NCBI GenBank assembly: GCA_043801935.1
Contig: JAZDLO010000119.1
Location: forward strand, 1-5,869
Direction of reading: 5' to 3'
DNA length: 5,869 bases
DNA from: JAZDLO01 sp043801935
GTDB lineage: Bacteria > Actinomycetota > Thermoleophilia > RBG-16-64-13
The notes beneath the pieces were generated by a model. That model made no database searches and was not told the origin of the DNA. It worked only from the letters and a program-made list of their open reading frames with translations. The stretch's first letter is position 1. Every line of letters begins with the position of its first letter. Position numbers and translations under genes: made by a program. Positions 1 through 5,478 of the stretch are shown here, piece after piece.

Positions 1-1445
1 AGGGTCTTGCCGGTGCCCGGGTTCTGCTGGCCGCCGGTCATGGCCGTGGTGCTGTTGTCGACGATGATGTTGAGCGTGTTGCCGCCGTTGTAGGCCACGT
101 CCATGAGGGAGGTGACCCCGGAGTGGAAGAAGGTGCTATCCCCGATGATGCCGATGGGCTTGTTGCGCAAATCAGGCGCCACCCCTTCTGGCGGGGGATC
201 CATCACCTTGCTCATGCCGTGGGCCATGCTGATGCTGGCGCCCATGCAGGTGCTGGAATGCACCGAGTTGAACGGGGGAAGGGCGCCAAGTGTGTAGCAG
301 CCGATGTCGCCGCTGACGAAGACCCGCAACTTCTTGAGCACCGTGAAGATACCGCGATGGGAGCAGCCGGGGCACAGCGTCGGCGGGCGGGCGGGCAGGT
401 CGGTCGCGGCCGGCCGGGGCACGACCAGCATGGCTGGGTCGACTCCCGGCACCCCTGCAGCATCCAGGTTGCGGGCGATCATGCCGGGGCCGATCTCACC
501 CAGGAGCGTGTTCAGCTCCTTTCCCCCGTCGATCTTGATGCCCATGAGCCGGATGTTCTCCTCGAGGAAGGGATCGAGCTCCTCCACCACAAAGAGCCTC
601 TCTACCTTGGACCGAAACTCGGCGATGAGCTTGGCCGGCAGCGGGTAGACGAGCCCCAACTTGAGGTAGCTGGCTTCGGGGAAGGCCTCGCGGGCGTAGC
701 CGTAGGCGGAGCCCGAGGTGATGATACCCACGCGCGGATCGCCCATCTCTATCCGGTTGAACGGGCAGGCCTCGGCATACTCGGCCAGGTCGCGCACCCG
801 CTGCTCGATGATGGGGTGCCGGGCCACGGCGTTGGCCGGCAGCATGGTGTATTTGGGGAAGTTCCTCTTCAGTTTGACAACGGGTTCCGTCGCCGTCCGT
901 TCTCCCAGCTCGACTATGCTCTTGGAGTGGGAGGTGCGCGTGGTGGTACGGAACAAGACTGGAGTGTCGAAGCGCTCGCTCAGCTCGAATGCGGCGGTCA
1001 CGAAGTCCTTGGCTTCGGCACTGTCCGAAGGCTCCAGGAGCGGGACCCGGGCGAACTTAGCGAAGGTGCGGTTATCCTGCTCGTCCTGGGAGCTGTGCAT
1101 GCCCGGATCGTCCGCCGATACCACCACCAACCCACCTTCCACGCCAACGTAGGAGGCGGAGAAGAACGGATCGGCGGCGACGTTCAGGCCCACGTGCTTC
1201 ATGCACACCAGGGCCCGGGCGCCGGCCATCGAGGCGCCTATCCCTACTTCCATGGCCACTTTCTCGTTCGGCGACCATTCCGAGTAGACGTCGTCGTACT
1301 TGGCGAGCTCCTCCAGGATCTCGGTACTCGGCGTGCCCGGATAGGCGGCGGCAAGCTTGACGCCGGCCTCCCAGGCGCCCCGAGCGATGGCCTCGTTCCC
1401 GGAGAGCATCTCTATCTTTTCCACTGTCTCAACCTGAGGTGTCAT
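1..1445 (-). CDS. iorA: Indolepyruvate:ferredoxin oxidoreductase, alpha subunit (N-terminal 481 residues; runs off left edge)
   Basis: The enzyme oxidatively decarboxylates aryl-2-oxoacids (indolepyruvate, phenylpyruvate) with CoA to aryl-CoA and CO2, passing electrons to ferredoxin in the cytoplasm. The reading frame, read by hand on the minus strand, is open from ATG 1445 to the edge. The N-terminal pyruvate-ferredoxin-oxidoreductase-like domain shows YPGTPSTE (residues 35-42), NEK (60-62) and KHVGLN (83-88). The thiamine-diphosphate domain shows CPGCSHRG (358-365), GDIGCYTLG (from 379), and the cofactor motif GDS (435-437) followed 27 residues later by DN (463-464) and TTAMTGG. From memory many homologues have TGH where this has TGG. 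The C-terminal 4Fe-4S ferredoxin domain expected in a full subunit of about 600 residues lies outside the window, as would iorB. A GGAGGG ribosome-binding site supports the start. Only 16 nt separate it from the acyl-CoA synthetase gene upstream, which would use its product. The family call is secure; the aryl rather than other 2-oxoacid substrate is inferred from the family. Confidence 0.95.
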   Translation of the reverse strand, partial: MTPQVETVEKIEMLSGNEAIARGAWEAGVKLAAAYPGTPSTEILEELAKYDDVYSEWSPNEKVAMEVGIGASMAGARALVCMKHVGLNVAADPFFSASYVGVEGGLVVVSADDPGMHSSQDEQDNRTFAKFARVPLLEPSDSAEAKDFVTAAFELSERFDTPVLFRTTTRTSHSKSIVELGERTATEPVVKLKRNFPKYTMLPANAVARHPIIEQRVRDLAEYAEACPFNRIEMGDPRVGIITSGSAYGYAREAFPEASYLKLGLVYPLPAKLIAEFRSKVERLFVVEELDPFLEENIRLMGIKIDGGKELNTLLGEIGPGMIARNLDAAGVPGVDPAMLVVPRPAATDLPARPPTLCPGCSHRGIFTVLKKLRVFVSGDIGCYTLGALPPFNSVHSSTCMGASISMAHGMSKVMDPPPEGVAPDLRNKPIGIIGDSTFFHSGVTSLMDVAYNGGNTLNIIVDNSTTAMTGGQQNPGTGKT

Positions 1446-1448
1446 ATC

Positions 1449-1454
1449 CCCTCC
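1449..1454 (-). promoter_or_regulatory. Ribosome-binding site of iorA
   Basis: GGAGGG on the minus strand lies 3 nt (GAT-type spacer) before the ATG at 1445, inside the 16-nt gap after the acyl-CoA synthetase stop. The gap has no room for a terminator or a separate promoter, so iorA is expected to be read from the same transcript. Confidence 0.7.
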
Positions 1455-1461
1455 ACTGGAG

Positions 1462-3675
1462 TCAAAGGGTTTGCGTTCTGCGCCGAAAGGCACCATACCA
1501 TTCCATCCTATCGAGAGCCCGGACCGCCGCCTGAGGCGACGAGAGGACCAGGGGGGCGTAGCGCCCGCCACAGTCGAAGAGCGCGCCGCGGATGGGGGTA
1601 TCGGGCACGTTGATGATGGGCTTGCCGCTCGTTTCCATGAGCTCCGAGACCTGCTTCACGAAAGTGGTCTCCCAGGCGCTGAATCCATCGTATTCGCCGT
1701 CGTCGCAGGTGGGCCGTACGTCGTCCCCGGTGTTCGGCACCCCCAGCACCGACAAGACGATGAGCGCGTCCACCGCCTCGCATTCGGCCACGAGCTTCAG
1801 CACGCGCGGACCGACATCGCCGCCGGCAGACGCGACCATGTCCAGGGGATTGCGCCGACTCCAGAACGGAGGCAGGATCTCATCGAGCGCCGCCAGCAAC
1901 TCGGCGGGAAGCTCGGCCAACACCAGCCCGTTACGGGCCACTTCGTCCGCGGCCAGGACGCCGGCCCCGCCCCCGTTAGTGACCACCGCCACCCGCCGCC
2001 CCCTCGGCAGCGGCAGATAGGCGAGGCAGGCGCCGAGGTCCACCACATCTTGGGTGGTGGTGCAGGTCACCACGCGAGCCTGCCGCGCCGCCGCTTGGAA
2101 CACGGCGGCAGAGCCCGCCATTGCTCCCGTGTGTGACGCCGCCGCTTTGCTGCCCAACTCGGTAAGACCGCCGCGCAGCACCACCACCGGCTTGACCGGC
2201 GTGGTGCGCCTCATCACTTCGAGAAAACGCTCGCCGTCGTCGATGCCCTCGAGGTACACCATGATGCTCGTCGTACACGGGTCCTCGCGCAGGTAGTCGG
2301 TCACGTCGAGAGCGCTCACTTGGGCCTCGTTGCCGACGCTGACGAACTTGTCGATCCCGATCCCGCGGCGTTCGCAGGAATTCACGATCTGAGTGCCGAT
2401 GTTGCCCGATTGGGAGACGAAGCTCAGTTTGCCCTTGGGCGGATGCAGCACGATGAAGCCGGTAGCATGCAGTTGTCGTTCGTTCGAGATGATCCCCATA
2501 CAGTTGGGTCCGATGAGGGTCACCCGCGCGTCCGTAGCGATCCGGGCGATCTCGCGCTCGGCCTCCGCGCCTTGCGCCCCGGTCTCCGAGAATCCCGCGG
2601 CGATAGCGACGGCCGCCGGTATGCCCCGGTGGCCGCACTGCTCCAACAGGCTGCCGACCTGCCGACCGCCGACGGCCAGCAGGGCCAAGTCAGGCGCTTC
2701 GGGCAGCTCGTCCAGACTCGTGTACGCCGGCAGACCGAAGAAGACCCCCCCGCGGGGGTTCACCGGATAGATCTTGCCCGTGTAGCCGCCGTCAAGGATA
2801 TTGCGCAGGGCGGATCCTCCCCACTTCGACACGTCCTCCGACGCGCCCACGATCGCCACCGACCTGGGGGAAAGCACAGCGCGCACGTCGGGCTGGAACG
2901 CGAGCGGCTCCCGATGGCGCGGGACATCCGCCGACAAGATGATCAGGGCGTCGACGGCCACGGGCCGGTCGCCCTCGATGAGCAGCGGGTTCACATCTAT
3001 CTCGGCGATCTGGGGGTGGTCGAGAGCGATCTGTCCGATAGCCTGCACGACCTGCGCAAGGGCCGCCCGATCTACCGGCGGATGGCCGCGGAACGCACCC
3101 AGCAGCCGCTTGGCGCGGATCAGTTCGGGCAACTCGCCCGCGTCGGCGTCGCTCAGGGGCGCCAGGGCCAGGGCCACGTCGTCGAGAGCCTCGGTCAACA
3201 CGCCGCCAAGGCCGAAGGCCACTACCGGGCCGAACAGGGGATCGCGCTTCATACCCACCAGGAGTTCGCGGCTGCTCGCGATCATCTGCTCCACCAGCAC
3301 GCCCTCGAGCGCGCCCCCGGCCCGCTGTTCCAGCAACCGGTACGTCTCGGCCGCCGCGTCCGGGCCGCTGAGCCCCAACATCACCATACCGAGTTCGGTC
3401 TTGTGATGGACGTCGCTGCCCACGGCCTTCATGGCCAGCTTGCCTCCCAGCCGCGCGGCGGCTTCGGCGGCTTCGGCTCCGCTCTTCACCAAAGCGCCTG
3501 CCGGTAACGGAATGCCGTAGGCTGCGAGCAAAGCCTTGGACTCCCACTCGTTCAGAGCAGGCTTGCCGCTGGCCAGAGCTCTGTTGATGAGGTCTGCCGC
3601 GCCTTCCAAGTCTATGGGGTGTGATGGGCGGTGCAAGGTGTCGGTAATGCGGCTATAGAACCTGGAAGACCTCAT
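1462..3675 (-). CDS. Acyl-CoA synthetase (ADP/NDP-forming), fused, ATP-grasp half first
   Basis: The enzyme converts acyl-CoA + ADP + Pi to free acid + ATP + CoA by substrate-level phosphorylation. From ATG 3675 it is 737 residues, normal for a single-chain enzyme (about 700). Residues about 22-247 are an ATP-grasp (beta-like) domain with HHKTE near 90-94, the region of the second phospho-histidine in this family, and EIDVNPLL at 225-232. Residues about 265-390 are a CoA-binding Rossmann domain with VAIVGAS (273-279) and GPNCMGI (389-395). A succinyl-CoA-ligase-like region follows, with SQSGNIG (421-427) and SHTGAMAGS (514-522); His515 is the expected catalytic phospho-histidine. The ATP-grasp-first order is the reverse of the commoner CoA-binding-first fusion. 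ATG 3675 has GGGTG 6 nt upstream; GTG 3684, three codons earlier, is an alternative. The start overlaps the DUF3237 gene by 23 nt. Being next to iorA suggests arylacetyl-CoA as a substrate (inferred), though acetyl- or branched-chain acyl-CoA is possible. Stop is TGA. Confidence 0.94.
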   Translation of the reverse strand: MRSSRFYSRITDTLHRPSHPIDLEGAADLINRALASGKPALNEWESKALLAAYGIPLPAGALVKSGAEAAEAAARLGGKLAMKAVGSDVHHKTELGMVMLGLSGPDAAAETYRLLEQRAGGALEGVLVEQMIASSRELLVGMKRDPLFGPVVAFGLGGVLTEALDDVALALAPLSDADAGELPELIRAKRLLGAFRGHPPVDRAALAQVVQAIGQIALDHPQIAEIDVNPLLIEGDRPVAVDALIILSADVPRHREPLAFQPDVRAVLSPRSVAIVGASEDVSKWGGSALRNILDGGYTGKIYPVNPRGGVFFGLPAYTSLDELPEAPDLALLAVGGRQVGSLLEQCGHRGIPAAVAIAAGFSETGAQGAEAEREIARIATDARVTLIGPNCMGIISNERQLHATGFIVLHPPKGKLSFVSQSGNIGTQIVNSCERRGIGIDKFVSVGNEAQVSALDVTDYLREDPCTTSIMVYLEGIDDGERFLEVMRRTTPVKPVVVLRGGLTELGSKAAASHTGAMAGSAAVFQAAARQARVVTCTTTQDVVDLGACLAYLPLPRGRRVAVVTNGGGAGVLAADEVARNGLVLAELPAELLAALDEILPPFWSRRNPLDMVASAGGDVGPRVLKLVAECEAVDALIVLSVLGVPNTGDDVRPTCDDGEYDGFSAWETTFVKQVSELMETSGKPIINVPDTPIRGALFDCGGRYAPLVLSSPQAAVRALDRMEWYGAFRRRTQTL

Positions 3676-4114
3676 AGTCGACACCCATGGCTCTCTGCGT
3701 GCCCACTCCCACGGCCAGTATGTTGTTCAGCCAGCTGTAGGGGGTGTCCACCGCGGTCTCGAACATGGGTTGCCCCCGCAAGTAGTACTCAGACGGGTCG
3801 ACGTCCTCGCCCCTGCCCAGACGCTCCCAGATCTGGGGGGAGATGTTGAGGATGCCTCGGTAGCTGACGTAGATCACTTGCCCATCGTGCGTGCGATAGG
3901 TATCGCGCACGTCGCCCTCGGCCACGCCGCCTGGGCGGACCAGGAACCAGTCGCCGGTCCCGGGCAGGATGTCTCCCTTCAGCTTGGGGCCCTCGAACCA
4001 TCCACCCCTGACGCGCACGATTGTCCGTTTGCCGCGGAAGGTCTCCCCCACTTCATAGAAGCCCTCCACATCGATGTGTGCCTTGTAGAGGAACTCCGTC
4101 TTCAGCTCACCCAT
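3653..4114 (-). CDS. DUF3237 (UPF0311) family protein
   Basis: This is a 153-residue protein matching DUF3237, a small beta-barrel-type family with no established biochemical role. Family hallmarks are the glycine-rich block from GGWFEGP (residues 37-43) through KGDILPGTGDW (46-56), then LVRPGGVAE (58-66), the strand IYVSYRGI (81-88), and the C-terminal MFET (117-120) with WLNNILAVGVG (128-138). The length is normal and the domain fills the whole protein. There is no signal peptide or membrane segment, so it is probably cytoplasmic. I chose ATG 4114 because GGGGAG lies 4 nt upstream and the ATG overlaps the preceding gene's stop (ATGGGTGA). A TTG at 4138 in the same frame would add eight non-family residues. 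It ends at TAG, and the first codons of the acyl-CoA synthetase gene overlap its 3' end. Its position in this operon hints at a link to acyl or aryl metabolism, but the sequence does not show which. Confidence 0.9.
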   Translation of the reverse strand: MGELKTEFLYKAHIDVEGFYEVGETFRGKRTIVRVRGGWFEGPKLKGDILPGTGDWFLVRPGGVAEGDVRDTYRTHDGQVIYVSYRGILNISPQIWERLGRGEDVDPSEYYLRGQPMFETAVDTPYSWLNNILAVGVGTQRAMGVDYEVFQVL

Positions 4115-4625
4115 GTCTCTCCCCAGTACTGTTTCCAATCAAGGGGCTCCCCTTGGTGGATTCCATCCAGCCACCTTCCTCGCTTCCTTGGAACGATGCG
4201 TCCTTGGTCCAGTAGACTCCCGCCGGGGAGAGTAGCTTATCTAGAGCATCCCCCACAAGCCCGTCGATGGTGGCCGCCGGCAGGCCGTACACGAGCACCG
4301 CGAGTCCCAGCTCAGCCTCGCTGCCGGCCGGAAGAAGTCGCTCACCCTCGCCCTCACAGCGGGCTCCTGCTTTCACGGAGGTCAGGTTACAGCGAAGGTG
4401 CCCGTCCCCGGTGCGCAAGAAACACTTGAGATGCCCGACGACCGAGGCTCCCGCATCCACGCATGCAACAGCCACATCTTCGAGGAAGGTCTTCAGGAAC
4501 CCGGACGGGTCGAGGCTCTGATCCTCCGGGCTGAGAAGCACCCGCGCGCCGTACGGCTCGAGGCGCTCCGCGGAGCCCGGCACCGCGTTCGGGGGGGCCC
4601 CATGACCCGGGGGCTCCGTGCTCAC
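4107..4625 (-). CDS. Conserved-looking hypothetical protein with GHLKC motif and four cysteines
   Basis: I do not recognise this 172-residue protein as a named family. After a Pro/Gly-rich N-terminus (about 1-20) comes a compact alpha/beta-like region with FLKTFLEDVAVACVDAG (43-59), VVGHLKCFLRTGDGHLRCN (62-80) and a hydrophobic stretch near 105-115 too weak for a membrane helix. Cys55, Cys68, Cys79 and Cys90 together with His65 could bind metal, but this is only inferred from spacing. The C-terminal tail from about 145 looks unstructured (Gly/Ser/Glu-rich). The GTG start at 4625 overlaps the upstream TGA as GTGA, a classic coupled junction, and no separate strong ribosome-binding site is visible. 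Reality as a gene is supported by position, coupling and the lack of space between neighbours. The HLK stretch is reminiscent, from memory, of short proteins or C-terminal segments accompanying some G3E GTPases, so it may be a partner of the preceding GTPase. That is a hypothesis, not an identification. Confidence 0.78.
   Translation of the reverse strand: MSTEPPGHGAPPNAVPGSAERLEPYGARVLLSPEDQSLDPSGFLKTFLEDVAVACVDAGASVVGHLKCFLRTGDGHLRCNLTSVKAGARCEGEGERLLPAGSEAELGLAVLVYGLPAATIDGLVGDALDKLLSPAGVYWTKDASFQGSEEGGWMESTKGSPLIGNSTGERHG
4119..4124 (-). promoter_or_regulatory. Ribosome-binding site deciding the DUF3237 start
   Basis: GGGGAG on the minus strand lies 4 nt before ATG 4114 and favours it over TTG 4138. 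It sits inside the last codons of the upstream gene. A second GGGGAG, part of the 4140-4155 inverted repeat, lies 8 nt before the TTG, so the longer form is not fully excluded. Confidence 0.5.
4140..4155 (-). repeat. Perfect inverted repeat near the DUF3237 start (possible RNA hairpin)
   Basis: The sequence CAAGGGG-CT-CCCCTTG is perfectly self-complementary with 7-nt arms. In the minus-strand RNA it would fold as a 6-bp G/C-rich stem with a 4-nt loop, about 25 nt upstream of ATG 4114 and inside the last codons of the preceding gene. No U-run follows, so it is not an intrinsic terminator. It could affect translation of the next gene or mRNA processing, or be a coding accident. Confidence 0.35.
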
Positions 4626-5317
4626 GGTCGGACCGCCGGCGGGCGGAGCACGGCCAACAGCGAAGCCAGCGTCTCCTCCTGGGTGGCGTTCACCACGTGA
4701 AGCGGGGCCGACGAAGCCAGCTCGCGGACCACCCGCTCCGCCTCCTCCACCTCGGAGGCGGTTGCCTCGTCACACTTGGTGATCACCACCCGGTCGGCCC
4801 CAGTGATCTGAGACTCGATGAGCGGGGTGAGCACCTCGTACAGCGCTTCGAAACGTGTGGGGTCCACGACTGTGATGGTCTCGATCTCGAGTGTGCTCCG
4901 GCCCGGATAGTATTCGAGCGCCTCAAGGACCCCCGCCGGTGTGGCGATCCCCGAAGCCTCCACTACGACCAGATCGGGGCGGAAGAGCTCGTCCAGTTCG
5001 GTCAGGGTCCTGACCAGATCCACCCCGATCTGGCAGCAGATACAGCCGGCTGTGATCTCACGAACCTCCAGATCGCCGACGCGCAGCACTTCGCCGTCGA
5101 TGCCCACCTCACCCACCTCGTTTACGATGACGCAGATGCGGAGGCCCGACCCCGCCGCCCCCTTGGCAAGAGCCAGGATCAGGGTCGTCTTGCCCGAGCC
5201 GAGGAAACCGGTGAAGAGGAGCAGGCGCTTCGGATCACCGGCGCGGAGTTCGTGGATCGACGTCACGGTCACTCCCTCGTCATAGGTAGGCCAGGCACTC
5301 TCCGGGTCTTTCGTCAT
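4622..5317 (-). CDS. G3E-family GTPase (CobW/HypB/UreG-like), short form
   Basis: G3E proteins are GTP-driven metallochaperones or cofactor-insertion proteins (UreG and HypB for nickel, CobW/ZNG for cobalt or zinc, MeaB-like for B12 enzymes). This 231-residue protein has the P-loop GFLGSGKTT (37-45), VNEVGEVGID (65-74), the GCICC motif (91-95, a CxCC-type metal site typical of CobW/P47K proteins), VVEASGIATP (118-127, the ExSG Walker-B-like element) and TKCD (180-183) in place of the usual NKxD guanine-specificity motif. It stops right after the GTPase fold, so the C-terminal CobW domain of full-length CobW proteins (often 300-400 residues) is absent. ATG 5317 has GGAGG 4 nt upstream. It is first in the operon, and its TGA overlaps the GTG of the next gene. 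The family is secure. Its client is unknown: no nickel, urease, hydrogenase or B12 gene is visible here. Confidence 0.93.
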   Translation of the reverse strand: MTKDPESAWPTYDEGVTVTSIHELRAGDPKRLLLFTGFLGSGKTTLILALAKGAAGSGLRICVIVNEVGEVGIDGEVLRVGDLEVREITAGCICCQIGVDLVRTLTELDELFRPDLVVVEASGIATPAGVLEALEYYPGRSTLEIETITVVDPTRFEALYEVLTPLIESQITGADRVVITKCDEATASEVEEAERVVRELASSAPLHVVNATQEETLASLLAVLRPPAVRP

Positions 5318-5321
5318 CAGT

Positions 5322-5329
5322 CCTCCCTT
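5322..5329 (-). promoter_or_regulatory. Ribosome-binding site of the G3E GTPase gene
   Basis: AAGGGAGG on the minus strand, 4 nt before ATG 5317, is a near-consensus Shine-Dalgarno sequence. It fixes the start of the first gene of the leftward operon. Confidence 0.75.
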
Positions 5330-5468
5330 GCTGCGGAGACCTTCAGATTAGCGCGAGCGGCGGGTCGGTGCCCACCAGTCGGTGGATTCCGAGTTCGGCC
5401 TTCGACGGCGCTACGCGACCAGCGCTAGTATGGAAGCGTACAAGGCTCCGGGCCCAGACACCCCGTGC

Positions 5469-5474
5469 GAGGGA
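5469..5474 (+). promoter_or_regulatory. Ribosome-binding site of the SRPBCC gene
   Basis: GAGGGA lies 4 nt before ATG 5479 and selects this start over the upstream in-frame ATG at 5368. That the translation signal survives suggests the interruption further down is recent or not real. Confidence 0.6.
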
Positions 5475-5478
5475 CGCC

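Larger units (their letters stand above)
5318..5478. promoter_or_regulatory. Divergent intergenic region between the operon and the SRPBCC gene
   Basis: This 161-nt stretch must hold the promoter of the leftward operon and probably that of the rightward gene. I see TAATCT (minus strand, 5345-5350) as a possible -10 for the operon, without a convincing -35. On the plus strand TTCGAC (5401-5406) and TAGTAT (5426-5431), 19 nt apart, form a weak candidate promoter. At 5372-5385 there is an inverted repeat CCACC-AGTC-GGTGG, and GTCGGTG occurs twice (5364-5370 and 5378-5384), which could be an operator. None of these is strong alone, and no gene or RNA is evident. Confidence 0.4.

Noticed and set aside
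123..1613. Long plus-strand open frame (496 codons) opposite iorA
   Set aside because: It is antisense to a clearly conserved IorA sequence, its translation is low-complexity (His/Gly/Arg-rich) with no family motif, and it runs into the next gene. It is a high-GC shadow.
1471..2136. Plus-strand open frame (221 codons) opposite the 3' part of the synthetase gene
   Set aside because: Arg/His-rich shadow translation with no start signal and no motif.
2747..2758. Palindrome CCCCCGCGGGGG, considered as a terminator or binding site
   Set aside because: It encodes the PRGG turn of the CoA-binding domain, has no T-run, and is explained by proline and glycine codons.
2320..3507. Long plus-strand open frame (395 codons) opposite the acyl-CoA synthetase
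   Set aside because: It is antisense to an enzyme with all expected motifs, and the translation shows no recognisable domain and biased composition.
3887..3912. Imperfect inverted repeat around GTGCGATA / TATCGCGCAC
   Set aside because: It is imperfect, lies inside the DUF3237 coding sequence and is likely chance in GC-rich DNA.
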